From positions 62,001 through 126,000 of the forward strand of contig CAYXXZ010000001.1 of NCBI GenBank assembly GCA_964469165.1: a DNA stretch of 64,000 bases, in the 5' to 3' direction. Numbering within the stretch: position 1 is the first letter of the stretch; every line of letters starts with the position of its first letter. Positions 54,789 through 64,000 of this stretch are shown here, piece after piece. Both the position numbers and the translations under genes were made by a program. The DNA is from CAYXXZ01 sp964469165. Its GTDB lineage: Bacteria > Pseudomonadota > Gammaproteobacteria > Pseudomonadales > Porticoccaceae. Under the pieces are notes generated by a model. It searched no databases, was not told the origin of the DNA, and saw only the letters and a list, made by a program, of their open reading frames with translations.

Positions 54789-55296
54789 TAGAATGCTACC
54801 CCTTGTATATCGTTGTTTATGATGATTTTCGAGTCTTCGCTACTACCCACGCCACCCTGGCTGTGGAGGGCGAAGCTTTCTTTTTATGCTCACACGAGAA
54901 ATACTGCAGGCAATCGATACGACATGGAAAAAATTCTCCAGCCCGTCAAAGTTGTCTGCAACAGCAACTCGCGCGACGTCTCCCCTGAGACTACGTTTAC
55001 CCATGCGTCGGAAATTTGGGCTGCGGGTTGCAGTTGAACCATAAACTGTCAGCTCCAGGTTAAACCCTGCCAGACCACGGCTCTTACTGTGTTCCTGCTT
55101 AAAGCTCATGGCTTACAGCTCGCTCCGCCTCAACCAGGGTTGTAGCCTGAATTTCCGTCTACCGTGTAATTGTGGTCAGGAAACTCACACGGGACTTTAG
55201 CTCAGCAAATCAGCGACGTCGTCGCTGACCAGTGCCAAAATAGACCCATCCAGTGCCATTTGATGACACCGCCACCACTGGCAGAGCGCCAGTTTC
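54789..55296. other. Gap without a recognisable gene
   Basis: About 500 nt between the receptor and the broken flavoprotein gene. No convincing ORF or RNA was found. A stretch near 55,105-55,170 (TTACAGC; TGTAGCCTGAATTTCCGTCT) resembles sequence next to the family C palindrome at 34.75 kb, suggesting shared repeat debris. Confidence 0.5.
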
Positions 55297-56950
55297 TCAG
55301 CTGGCCGCATGGCACGCCGCGATATATGCACACGTCATTCCCATCCCGTTGCTCGCGCCTCCACCAGGGTAAGCTCCGCGAAACCAGGAATTTGCGTCGA
55401 TGCCCACGGCGTAAAGCCCCGCAATGGGAACCCCGCTACGGTCGAGTACCTGAGCATTACTATTCGTGTCCAGACCGTTACATGTGGAGAACTCACCGCG
55501 ACGAATTTCCACTGCGTAATAAGGGCCCTTCCCCAATGGACCCAGTACGGGGTTGGGTTTGTGTGAGCGATCGCCAAGAGCACGATCATAGGCGTTTTCA
55601 CCGCGCTGGAATTCAGGATCGACCCCTGTTGCAGCCTGGACATCAAATGCTGACACCGTCGTCTCAAGTGTATTGGCATCCACTTTCAGTTCATCGGCTA
55701 ACTCTTTTATCGTGCGACCGTATTTGAGATAGCCACTCCTTACGTATTTTCCGATGGGCATCGGAAAAGGAAGAGCCATGCCCAGGCCATACTTGCGAAC
55801 TACTTGTCGCGAGCCAACGAGAAATGCCCTGTCGACATCATGTTCATTCATGAAATTGCCCATCAGTTGATAGGACATGCTTTCATTGACAAAGCGCTTT
55901 CCCGCAGTGTTGACCATAATGAATCCAGGACGACAGCGGTCAATCATGTGTGGAAAATTGACGACGGCACCATCTTTAGCAACATATGCAGATTGAGGAC
56001 CCCAGATTCCGTTGGCAAAATTTTCCTGCACGAAAACACCTCCCGCTTCCTGCCCAAGAGCTATGCCAGCGCCTTGATTGGCCTTTGGCTGGAGCGACCA
56101 CCCTTTGTCGGCAAGGGGAAAATTCTCCGCACGCATTCTGTCATTCCCACCATAGCCCCCCGTCGCGAGGATTACAGCCTTGCGCGCACTGATGGTTACC
56201 TCTCCCTCGGGTCGGTATGCGACGATGCCGTTAACTCTGTCATTTTCCTTTATTAAGGCGGGTGACAGAAGTCGAATTCCACAGAGTTACGCCAAGATCG
56301 AGCAGTGCCCGCAACAATACTCCGGTAAGCGCAGTACCATTACATGATCGGGTGGTCTTATTATGGAGAATTCTATCGAGCAGGTAACGACAAAAGAGTT
56401 TTGCTGAATAAGAGAAGGACTTGAAGGATCGCGTTATTTCCATGAAATGGCCCACGTCTCCCAGATCGATCTGCATGCCATTGAAGAGCGTCATTTGTGG
56501 TAGCTGGCTTCGCAATCTGTTTCGGTACATGCCAAGCTTTCTATTGTCGAATGGTGCGACAAACAGCGTCCGCCCGCCGCAAGCACCTTCATGCCAGGGT
56601 TCGTAATCAAAACTCTCGGCGGCGCTGAAACACCTCAACTCCGAATGCTGCTCTACAAATCTGATCATCTTTGGCGCATTTACAAGAAATGCACTGACTT
56701 TCTCATGATCGTAGTATTTTCCTGTCACGCCACGAAGATAGTTATCTGCCGCATTGACGCTATCCTCGATGCCAGCAATTTTCTGATGGAGGCTGTTTGG
56801 GATCCACATGGCTCCGCCGGAGTAGGCCGAAGTTCCGCCAAACAAATCTGTCTTTTCGACGAGAAGAACCTTGAGCCCCAACTGTGCCGAAACAAGAGCA
56901 GCAGTCATGCCGGAGGCTCCGGAGCCCACCACGACAACGTCGTACATCAT
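55297..56950 (-). pseudogene. 3-ketosteroid-dehydrogenase-like FAD flavoprotein, frameshifted
   Basis: From ATG 56950 the frame gives MYDVVVVGSGASGMTAAL, LVEKTDLFGGTSAYSGGAMW and on to LWNSTSVTRLNKGK, ending at 56240. The next frame picks up as NDRVNGIVAYRPEGEVTISA then ILATGGYGGNDRM. It ends with YAVGIDANSWFRGAYPGGGASNGMGM and a stop at 55297. Deleting one A/T near 56253 joins them as RLIKENDRVNG, giving about 550 aa, the normal size of the FAD_binding_2 ketosteroid-Delta1-dehydrogenase group. So one inserted base splits it, by mutation or sequencing error. The preceding AGGGAAAGG is a good ribosome site. Confidence 0.85.
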
Positions 56951-57214
56951 CCTTTCCCTTTCCCCTAGCATTATTATCGCAGCCTCGTCATTGGCCAGTA
57001 TTTCTCGGCATGGAGAGCAAGCCGTAAGCTTCAAGCAGGTGCGCTGCAAGAACTGCATTCTGTCAGCGTTCAACCCAAAAAAATTTACAGCTTGTGGCCC
57101 AGCCACAGGCTGCCGCCCAAATTGCCGACTTATGTGTAAGGCGGAGATGCGAAGCTCTTCAGTGCTCGGATATTTATTCTGGAAAACTTCAAGTACAGCA
57201 TCTCGGTGAAGCAC
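56951..57214. other. Gap upstream of the flavoprotein gene
   Basis: 264 nt between the flavoprotein start and the OYE stop. The frame is open but gives a poor protein, so it is taken as non-coding leader. No hairpin or repeat stands out. Confidence 0.45.
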
Positions 57215-58396
57215 TCACTCCGTAAAAGTGAGTGCCGCACCCTCCGCCTGCTCAAGGCCGTGAGCCTCGGCGACAAAACTCATATCCCACTCGATCTCAC
57301 CGAACAGATCTTGCTTGCTAAAGCCTCGAAGCTCATCGTAACGGCCAGCTTCAACTTTCTTGACCCAGTCCGGGTCACCGATCAATCCGCGACCGACTGC
57401 GACCAGGTCGAACTCGCCGTTATCGAAGCGTCGCCCCAGCTCGCGAAACCCGCTGATTCCGGTATTTTCTGCTTCGCGGTTGTCGAGCATGTTACTCATG
57501 ACATCACAGTCAAGCCCGACACTGCCAACGGCTATGACCGGTGCGTCGCTTAGCTCCTTGCACCAGCCCGCAAGACTGAGAGGAGAGCTGTCCCATTCAG
57601 GGGTATAGAATCGACGCGTTGAGGGGTGAAAGATGTCAACTCCCGCAGCACGCAGCCCATTCAGCAGAACGCCGAGTTCTTCCGGGGTGTGGGCTATACG
57701 CGCGCTGAAATCCACCTCTTTCCACTGCGAGAAACGGAAGGATATGATGAAATCAGGACCCGTCACCGCACGAATACCGGCAACAATTTCAGCGGGAAAA
57801 CGCAAACGCTGAGCAATGTCATCACCGCCACGTCCATCCGTGCGGCGATTGCTCTCGTCCCAAAGAAACAGATCCAGTCCGTAACCATGTGCACCATGCA
57901 GTTCGACACCGGCAGCGCCTATCTGTTGAGCGGAAACGGCGCTCTGAATGAACGCCTGCTTGATGCCCTCCAGTTCCTCCTCTGTAGCCGCTCGGCCGTT
58001 GGGATTACCTTTCTGGACGAGGCCCGACGGGCTGAGGCTGGGGTAACCTTCCTGGTGCTTGCGTACCGCGCCCTCGTGCCAGAGCTGCAGGAACATATGC
58101 CCGCCGGCACGCGTTACGCCCTCGACACACGCCGCCCAACCCTCCATTGCAGGACCGTAGACATGGGCAGCGCCGGGCTGGCCCGACGCTGAAGGATGAT
58201 TGACGGCGGCTGATTCACCAATGATCAATGCCACGCCAGCGTCCGCACGACGCCGATAATAATCGACCATTCTTTGCGACGGCTTGCCATCTTCACACCA
58301 GCCACGCTGCATTGCGGGCATTACGAAGCGGTTGCGCAGGGTTACACCCTTGATCGTGAACGGTGAAAAAAGGCCTGACAGGTCTGGCGTACTCAT
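57215..58396 (-). CDS. NADH:flavin oxidoreductase / Old Yellow Enzyme family
   Basis: 393 aa FMN TIM barrel. LFSPFTIKGVTLRNRFVMPA opens, AGVELHGAHGYGLDLFLWDE and RTDGRGGD mark the centre, and DLVAVGRGLIGDPDW is the FMN-phosphate region near the C-terminus. Relatives reduce enones or dienoyl substrates, including steroid and terpenoid ketones. It lies upstream of the ketosteroid-dehydrogenase-like gene on the same strand, so the two may form one pathway. The substrate is inferred, not shown. Confidence 0.92.
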   Translation of the reverse strand: MSTPDLSGLFSPFTIKGVTLRNRFVMPAMQRGWCEDGKPSQRMVDYYRRRADAGVALIIGESAAVNHPSASGQPGAAHVYGPAMEGWAACVEGVTRAGGHMFLQLWHEGAVRKHQEGYPSLSPSGLVQKGNPNGRAATEEELEGIKQAFIQSAVSAQQIGAAGVELHGAHGYGLDLFLWDESNRRTDGRGGDDIAQRLRFPAEIVAGIRAVTGPDFIISFRFSQWKEVDFSARIAHTPEELGVLLNGLRAAGVDIFHPSTRRFYTPEWDSSPLSLAGWCKELSDAPVIAVGSVGLDCDVMSNMLDNREAENTGISGFRELGRRFDNGEFDLVAVGRGLIGDPDWVKKVEAGRYDELRGFSKQDLFGEIEWDMSFVAEAHGLEQAEGAALTFTE

Positions 58397-58637
58397 TATC
58401 GTCTCCTATGATTATCTGCGATCAGGCCAGAGGCGTAAGGATAGCGAGCGACTCGCTTTTACCTTGTTCCTGGTCGTGACCACGTTTTTTTGAAAATTTT
58501 TCCGCAAAGCGATATCCGGTAAAAACGCCGGCGAAACGATTTGCGTAGTTGACGATAGACTGTAAAGGCAGCTCTCGTTGCTGTCGCGCCCCGGGAGTGC
58601 CAAATGTGCGGCTATTCAGTGCCAGCGTGGAATACTT

Positions 58638-59576
58638 TCAAAGCTTGCGTGCAAACTCCCGTGGCGTGCAGCCATGAATTTCGCGAAATGCCTTGGTGAA
58701 GGTTGCCATTTTGATGAATCCGCAACGGTAGGCAGCCTCGCTGATGGAAATCCTTGTATTGCCTGCAAGCTCCACCGCAGCCTTCTGAATTCTCAGCTCT
58801 CGCAGGGCCTGCGCGAAGCTCTCACCAGCCTCACTGAATTCCCGGTAGAGTTGGCGCCTGGACAGGCCACAGGCATCGGCAACCTGATCGGAGTGAAGGA
58901 ATGGGTCGCGAAAGTGTTCCTCAAGATAATCGCGGATACGCACCATGCGGGTCGAGCGCTCCGAGTAGCCACCTGATATCGCCGGCTGCCTCAGCACGGT
59001 GCGCACCAGGCGCGCGCAATCGGGCAGAAGTTCCCGCAGGGCGCGCTCCGCCTGCCTGTCCCGAGTTTCCCCTGCCTGCGCCAATGCACGCAGGGACGCG
59101 GCCAGCACCAGGCCAGTGCCGTGATAAGCCGAAACGACCTTGATACCGACATCCATATCGTAGCGACTCTCTGTGCTTTCCAGGTAATCACAGGGAATAT
59201 GTGCCACCAAGTAGTGAAACAGGCCGGCATTCTCGAACTCGTAGGCATCATTCCAGCGCGCCAGAGTGACGCAACCCGCCTGGCCGAGCACTCGGGACTG
59301 CATCCTTGGCGCACTATTGCCTGCAAGAGGCAGCGTGATCAGGGCATAATCTCTCGGAGGACGGACACCCGGCTCGGTCTTGACATGAACTCGATCATGG
59401 CTACTGATACTTGTGAACCACCAATCTCCGATCCACGAGACACGGTAGCTCAAACGTGGGTTCTCCTCACTGGAATTTGCCAGGTAGCCATGGCCCGCCA
59501 GTTCACGGAAGGCGGTTGGCATACGCCTTACCATCGAGGCATCTGCAAAGGACAATATGGGCTTTGGTGTGTACAC
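58638..59576 (-). CDS. AraC-family transcriptional regulator
   Basis: 312 aa. The N-terminal ligand-sensing region is of the AraC_binding_2 type (about 30-190). Two helix-turn-helices follow: DQVADACGLSRRQLYREFSE and ISEAAYRCGFIKMATFTKAF, then GCTPREF. Start is GTG 59576; an internal ATG at 59534 is possible. It is read toward the OYE gene and divergent from the TetR gene, so it is a candidate activator of this catabolic cluster. Confidence 0.92.
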   Translation of the reverse strand: MYTPKPILSFADASMVRRMPTAFRELAGHGYLANSSEENPRLSYRVSWIGDWWFTSISSHDRVHVKTEPGVRPPRDYALITLPLAGNSAPRMQSRVLGQAGCVTLARWNDAYEFENAGLFHYLVAHIPCDYLESTESRYDMDVGIKVVSAYHGTGLVLAASLRALAQAGETRDRQAERALRELLPDCARLVRTVLRQPAISGGYSERSTRMVRIRDYLEEHFRDPFLHSDQVADACGLSRRQLYREFSEAGESFAQALRELRIQKAAVELAGNTRISISEAAYRCGFIKMATFTKAFREIHGCTPREFARKL

Positions 59577-59766
59577 GCCTTACCTGCTTATTCGAAGTCT
59601 CTCCCGATTCTAGGCCGCGCGGTTCGAGGTGTCCATTGCTGCGCAAAGAGGTAGTCAGGCCTCCGCGCCGGTTGTGATGAAGATGACAACGCCCCATATA
59701 TAGCGGTTGATGGTACGATCACCACCCGCACGACGCACAGGACAGAAGACAGACCCGGAGGCCAAA

Positions 59767-60387
59767 TTGGCAAGACCCAGTAAACGAAACGAAGTGATCC
59801 AGGCCGCTGCCTCGCTGATTGGCGAGAAGGGCCTTGCCGCCGTGACGGTGCGCGACATTGCCGCCGCGGCCGGTTTGCGGCCGTCCACCATCTATCGGAT
59901 CTTTCCCAGCAAGGAAGAAATTTTCGAGGAGGTTCTCCACAAGGTTCTCGGTGAATCGGATCGCTGGCGGCACCATTTTCTGAACACGGGCGCCTCGCCG
60001 CAAGAAAAAATCAAGTCGACCGTCTTCTACTCGCTCAAGGATGATGTAACCCTGCAATTTCACCGCAAGATACTTCAGCGCGCGCTGGTGGATGAAGATC
60101 TCACCACCCTCAATCTGATCCAGGAGCTGTCGAACCAGTCAGAGATCCTGGTGGAAGCCATTACCGCCCTCAAGCCCGACAAGGACCCCTGGTTTTTGTT
60201 CTACACCATTGTCGGCCTGGCGCTGGGCTACGTCAGTTATCGCCCGGTATTCAAACTGCTCAATGCGCCCCCCGCCATCGAACAGGACAACCTCACCCTG
60301 ACGGATGAAATCCTCGCCATGACGATTCCACATATCGACTGGAAAGCAGTATCGATACTGCCCGCGCCACCGAGAAAACAGACTTGA
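59767..60387 (+). CDS. TetR-family transcriptional regulator
   Basis: 206 aa from TTG 59767, chosen because GGAGG lies five bases ahead; an upstream ATG at 59710 would add 19 residues. The HTH is AAASLIGEKGLAAVTVRDIA and GLRPSTIYRIFPSKEEIFEE. The C-terminal helices form the ligand pocket. It probably represses nearby catabolic genes and is released by a pathway intermediate (inference). Confidence 0.88.
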   Translation: MARPSKRNEVIQAAASLIGEKGLAAVTVRDIAAAAGLRPSTIYRIFPSKEEIFEEVLHKVLGESDRWRHHFLNTGASPQEKIKSTVFYSLKDDVTLQFHRKILQRALVDEDLTTLNLIQELSNQSEILVEAITALKPDKDPWFLFYTIVGLALGYVSYRPVFKLLNAPPAIEQDNLTLTDEILAMTIPHIDWKAVSILPAPPRKQT

Positions 60388-60445
60388 GAGCACTCATTCC
60401 CGCGGAACAACTGCCCGCCATGCGACGGGCAGCATTCTCAACCGC

Positions 60446-61465
60446 CTAACGCGATATTTTCTTCTTGATAATGCGCCCGTAATCGTTCCAGAAGGCGTGG
60501 TTGTACCAGCCGTAGCCTTTCTTTCCATCGTCCATTTCAAAAGACAACAACATAAAATCGTTGTACAACGATAGCCACGGACACATGGGCACCGCCGCTC
60601 GTCGCTGTGCCTTCACCTTGTGCACCCGGCCAAGGTCGTCTTCCATTTCGCATTCCCAGGACGTTTCACGTAAGAAATCCTCTGGGTCATACTTACCAAC
60701 TTTCCTGATTTTTCTGATCTTGCTCAACTGGCCATCCCGGTGGATCCAACCCTGCATGAACAATTCATCATTGGTGAAATTGTAATGCTCCGCCCAGGGC
60801 GGGCCACTTTCCGGATCATCGGAACAGCTGAAATTGAACACGATCGAAGCATCATCCGAAATGCAGCTGGCGTAGGACAGCGGTGGGTGCAGCGTCATTG
60901 CTTCCGACCGTACTCCCCGATAGGAACGGTCGCGCATTGAATAACAATCGACCTTGAGCGCCTCACCATTCAACACCAGATCACCCGTCACATGGAGGGG
61001 CTGTTCGAAGTGCAATTTCCCGGCTTCCTGTACGGGAGGAAACAGGGCGCGGGTATTCAGGCGAAAGCTGGTGTTGGTAGGCTCATGTTCGTACAGGAGT
61101 TCATGCGCGACCAGGGGCTCGACGATACGGATTTTCAGGTTGATATCAGGAATGGTGATGGTATCGCCATCCACGTCAGGGTAGGGCAGATACTGGTAAA
61201 TATTGAAGTGCTCCACTTCGTGCGGATAGCGGTTGACCCCTTGCCAGATCATCACACAGGATGTCGCCATGCGCAATTCTGCATGAATCCACAGATAGAT
61301 ATAGGCGATCAGGTCTCTTTCCGGAATCTGAAAGGAAAACAGGTAGGTTTCATTCTTCAAGCCCGGAGGCGTCGCGTCCTTGCTCAGCAGGTAATCATAT
61401 TCCTTGCCAACGATATCCAGGCCACCGTCTTTTTCTGCCTTGAGATAGGCCAACAGGTCTGTCAT
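60446..61465 (-). CDS. CrtC/AttH-like beta-barrel protein, DUF7064-type
   Basis: 339 aa with no signal peptide. A Tyr/Trp-rich, strand-rich protein with ELRMATSCVMIWQGVNRYPH, DCYSMRDRSYRGVRSE and a C-terminal KGYGWYNHAFWNDYG. This pattern resembles the hydroxyneurosporene-synthase/AttH-type double lipocalin fold. Homologues often lie beside steroid or aromatic catabolism genes; no activity is established. AGAGGAAAA precedes the ATG. It sits between the TetR gene and the second TonB receptor. Confidence 0.55.
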   Translation of the reverse strand: MTDLLAYLKAEKDGGLDIVGKEYDYLLSKDATPPGLKNETYLFSFQIPERDLIAYIYLWIHAELRMATSCVMIWQGVNRYPHEVEHFNIYQYLPYPDVDGDTITIPDINLKIRIVEPLVAHELLYEHEPTNTSFRLNTRALFPPVQEAGKLHFEQPLHVTGDLVLNGEALKVDCYSMRDRSYRGVRSEAMTLHPPLSYASCISDDASIVFNFSCSDDPESGPPWAEHYNFTNDELFMQGWIHRDGQLSKIRKIRKVGKYDPEDFLRETSWECEMEDDLGRVHKVKAQRRAAVPMCPWLSLYNDFMLLSFEMDDGKKGYGWYNHAFWNDYGRIIKKKISR

Positions 61466-61548
61466 AACATTTTTCCTCTAGCTTCAATTTGTGTCACGGC
61501 GCCGGAATACCACCCGGGCGACCGTGACAGCGCTGCTTCATTTCCGTA

Positions 61549-63717
61549 TCAGAACAGATTGACATCGACACCCACAGCCCAGGTTCGGGGTGCGTCCGGT
61601 GAGCCGAGATCACCGGTCGATCCGGAGAAGGCATAACTCAGGAAATATTCATCCGTGAGATTCTTGCCACTCAGCCACAGTGTATATTTTTCACCGTCGC
61701 CGCCGAATGCATAGCTGACCTTGGCATTCACTACGTTATATGCATCTTGCGCGATACGGTTGTCCGCTTCCCAATAAAAGCCGTCGTTGTAATAGTAATT
61801 ACCGCTGAAACCGAGCGTACCCGCACCAGCCGGAATACTGTAATCGAAGCCGATGTTGACGGTGTAATCGGGAACCTGCAGCATTTTATTGCCCGACAGG
61901 TCGGCATTTTCAACGATATTACCGCCCACCCCTGTTGGCCGGGAGCTGACACCCGCCGGGAAGTCATCGTATTCAGCATCGATGACGGAGAGGCCAGATC
62001 TCAACTCCAGCAAGCCGCGGCCGATTTCCGTCACATAGATTGCCTCTGCTTCCATACCCTTGATTTCGGCGCTGGCCGCGTTGAATACCGTGGTAATGGC
62101 GTTATCCAATGTGAATAGCTGGATATCCTTGAAGTCGTAGTAGTACGCCGAAAAATTCAGTCGCAGACTGTTGTCGAGAAGATCGGTCTTCATACCCACT
62201 TCATAGGCATCGACAATTTCCGATTCCGTGGCGTCCTGGGCAAGGTTGCCTGAGTTGAATTCACCACTTTTGAAGCCGCGGCTGTAACTGGCATAAGCCA
62301 TGACTTCATCGCTGAACTGATGATCCAGAGCCAACTTCCAGGTGGGCTCTCTGATGGTTTTACTTTTGTTTGCCGTGGCAAGAACCACACCGGCACCCAG
62401 GGGGAAACCATCCGTCGTGACCTGGACGCCATCCAGATCGCGCTCATCCACGGTGTAGCGTATCCCCGCCGTCACCCCGGTGCGCTCAGTGATGGCATAG
62501 GTGAGTTCGGCAAATCCTGCATAGGAAAACAGTTCCTGCATACCGAAGGTCTCAAAATTCGCACCCGCTACCAGAGGACTCCAGATTCTCAGTGGATCGA
62601 AGCCAGCTTCGGATTGGTAGAAAAACAGGCCGGCTGTCCAATCCAGTTTCTCGCGCGAGCCCACGAACAAAAATTCCTGCTGGGTAGATTCCGTGTTGTC
62701 GAACAGACGCGCATTGGTGATGGGCTGGGTGGAACCCTCGTTGTCGAGCGTGAAGTCACTGTGGAATTTGCGGTGTGAGGTGAGTGAGGAAAAAGTTCCC
62801 CAATCGAAGAAATGCGAGTATTTGAGACTTACACCCCAGTGGTACTGATCGTAGTTCACGGAATCGTGATCGGCATTGATATTGTAATCCTCGGTACCCA
62901 CCTGGCCGTCGATGAGTATCGAGCCGGGAAATGCCTTGCGCGAACGGCCAATGTCGCTGTCTCTGGTACTATAGTCGTAACTCAGCAAGACCTCGTTTGT
63001 ATCCGAGGGCTTCCACAGCACTTTCGCACGAATGGCCTGCTCTTCGTGAATGTTGACTTCTTCGCCAGTGAACAGGTTCTTTCCCCAGCCTTCCCGTTGA
63101 TTGCTGGAGGAAACCGCCACATTGGCGGCCAGAGTATCGCCGCCCACGTTTGCATACAGGTTGGCATTGGTTGTGCCGAAACGACCGTGACTGACGGACG
63201 CCTGTGCCTCCGGCTCCGCGGAAGGGTTCTTGGTAATGATATGGAGAATACCACCACTGGAGTTGCGCCCGAACAACGTACCCTGAGGCCCTTTGAGCAC
63301 TTCGACTCGCTCGATACCAGCCAGTGACAGCAGGTTGCCGCCCTGCACCTGATAATAAACGCCATCCACATAGGTGGCGACGGACGCCTCGGCGCCCGGC
63401 CCGGTATTCGGCGTCGTCACACCGCGAATGGACGGCATGGTCGAGCCCGCGCGCTGCGTGACGTTCAATCCCGGCGTGGCCATCTTCAGCTCCATTGAGC
63501 CGGGAATACCCAACGCGCCCAAACCGCGCGCATCGAAGGACGATACCGCGAGCGGCACATCCTGCATGCTCTGTTCGCGACGCTGTGCCGTCACCACCAC
63601 TTCTTCAATCACGGCGCGAGATTGCGCGTGGACGACAGTGACACCACTGGCTGCCACGGCAACCGACGCCATGAGCAGATAATTGGTTGATTTTCCAAAT
63701 TTGAAAACTGTTGTCAT
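61549..63717 (-). CDS. TonB-dependent outer-membrane receptor (second)
   Basis: 722 aa. Signal peptide ending near VVHAQ, then EEVVVTAQRREQSMQDVPLA and a plug with MPSIRGVTTPNTGPGAEASV and VLKGPQGTLFGRNSSGG. The barrel ends AVGVDVNLF with a terminal Phe. It is the same subfamily as the first receptor but not a recent duplicate. GAGGGGATAACGAA precedes the ATG, a strong ribosome site. It probably imports the substrate of the adjacent catabolic enzymes. Confidence 0.94.
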   Translation of the reverse strand: MTTVFKFGKSTNYLLMASVAVAASGVTVVHAQSRAVIEEVVVTAQRREQSMQDVPLAVSSFDARGLGALGIPGSMELKMATPGLNVTQRAGSTMPSIRGVTTPNTGPGAEASVATYVDGVYYQVQGGNLLSLAGIERVEVLKGPQGTLFGRNSSGGILHIITKNPSAEPEAQASVSHGRFGTTNANLYANVGGDTLAANVAVSSSNQREGWGKNLFTGEEVNIHEEQAIRAKVLWKPSDTNEVLLSYDYSTRDSDIGRSRKAFPGSILIDGQVGTEDYNINADHDSVNYDQYHWGVSLKYSHFFDWGTFSSLTSHRKFHSDFTLDNEGSTQPITNARLFDNTESTQQEFLFVGSREKLDWTAGLFFYQSEAGFDPLRIWSPLVAGANFETFGMQELFSYAGFAELTYAITERTGVTAGIRYTVDERDLDGVQVTTDGFPLGAGVVLATANKSKTIREPTWKLALDHQFSDEVMAYASYSRGFKSGEFNSGNLAQDATESEIVDAYEVGMKTDLLDNSLRLNFSAYYYDFKDIQLFTLDNAITTVFNAASAEIKGMEAEAIYVTEIGRGLLELRSGLSVIDAEYDDFPAGVSSRPTGVGGNIVENADLSGNKMLQVPDYTVNIGFDYSIPAGAGTLGFSGNYYYNDGFYWEADNRIAQDAYNVVNAKVSYAFGGDGEKYTLWLSGKNLTDEYFLSYAFSGSTGDLGSPDAPRTWAVGVDVNLF

Positions 63718-63751
63718 TTCGTTATCCCCTCTTTGGTTTCAGAACTCTGAA

Positions 63752-64000
63752 CTATTTCCTGTTGATGAACGCCTTGACCCGATCTACATAGCCGGGCTCG
63801 AGCACGCAGCGGCTGACGTCAGTGGCCTCCTGCTTGAGATGGTCGGCAAGCGAGCGCGTGGTGACCGCGTTGAGCGCATGCTTGGCCAGGCCAACTGCGG
63901 GCCGCGGCATGGATGCCAGACGCTCGGCCACCTGCTGCGTTTTGCTTTCCAGCTGCTCGTCGGGCACGACCCAGTTGACCAGACCGAATTCCTCCGCGAC
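63752..64000 (-). CDS. Enoyl-CoA hydratase/isomerase, C-terminal part
   Basis: The last 82 codons are in the window and the gene continues beyond 64000. VAEEFGLVNWVVPDEQLES, PRPAVGLAKHALNAV and the ending RVKAFINRK are the crotonase-family C-terminus. The family hydrates or isomerises acyl-CoA esters in beta-oxidation and ring degradation. It lies upstream of the second TonB receptor on the same strand. Confidence 0.85.
   Translation of the reverse strand, partial: VAEEFGLVNWVVPDEQLESKTQQVAERLASMPRPAVGLAKHALNAVTTRSLADHLKQEATDVSRCVLEPGYVDRVKAFINRK

Noticed and set aside
56951..57214. N-terminal extension of the flavoprotein
   Set aside because: The open frame continues upstream but the FAD-binding motif should be at the very N-terminus, and a strong ribosome site precedes ATG 56950.

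Overview
The window looks like chromosome of a GC-rich gammaproteobacterium. The order sahR-like/metK next to tkt-epd-pgk-fba matches the arrangement known in Pseudomonas. The ydbH-ynbE-ydbL trio, srkA, yaaA, ppnP and yciA are also gammaproteobacterial. The paired TonB receptors with steroid/terpenoid-type catabolic genes suggest a marine lineage such as Halieaceae/Cellvibrionales, but that is inference. No rRNA, tRNA, CRISPR array, integrase or transposase was recognised.

Region 1 (1-15.5 kb) is core metabolism. A minus-strand SAM-cycle operon runs sahR-like regulator, metK, a small four-helix-bundle gene, ahcY, metF, rsmE. A 22-bp perfect inverted repeat lies just upstream of the regulator. 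A plus-strand block follows: DASS transporter, alkaline phosphatase, then tkt-epd-pgk-argC-fba with translational coupling. Seven intergenic gaps here carry inverted arms built from 7-nt units (GTTNCAC or GTCTGAC type). One pair of arms encloses the four-helix-bundle gene.

Region 2 (15.5-23 kb) is accessory. It holds an AT-rich island with a decayed secreted zinc metalloprotease (two in-frame stops, HEMGH changed to REMGH), a lipase/FAD-oxidase pair, an intact HigBA-type module, and a YhaV toxin whose PrlF antitoxin is frameshifted.

Region 3 (23-35 kb) is mostly housekeeping: a membrane hydrolase, an FAH-family enzyme, srkA, a tandem pair of MFS exporters, the YdbH-YnbE-YdbL envelope lipid-transport set and a 3-methyladenine glycosylase. 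MITE-like palindromes lie between several genes.

Region 4 (35-44 kb) is a type I restriction-modification island in the order hsdM, rhuM, hsdS, AlbA_2/ATPase gene, hsdR, with overlapping or near-touching genes. Region 5 (44-52.6 kb) holds an RNA methyltransferase, glutaredoxin, a thioesterase, TRAP permease genes with no substrate-binding protein, carbonic anhydrase, ppnP, an M48 lipoprotein, yaaA, and a DUF938 methyltransferase gene cut by a TGA where the family is expected to have Trp.

Region 6 (52.6-64 kb) looks like a catabolic cluster for a hydrophobic ring compound: two TonB receptors, a frameshifted ketosteroid-dehydrogenase-like flavoprotein, an Old Yellow Enzyme homologue, AraC and TetR regulators, a CrtC/DUF7064-like protein and an enoyl-CoA hydratase running off the end.
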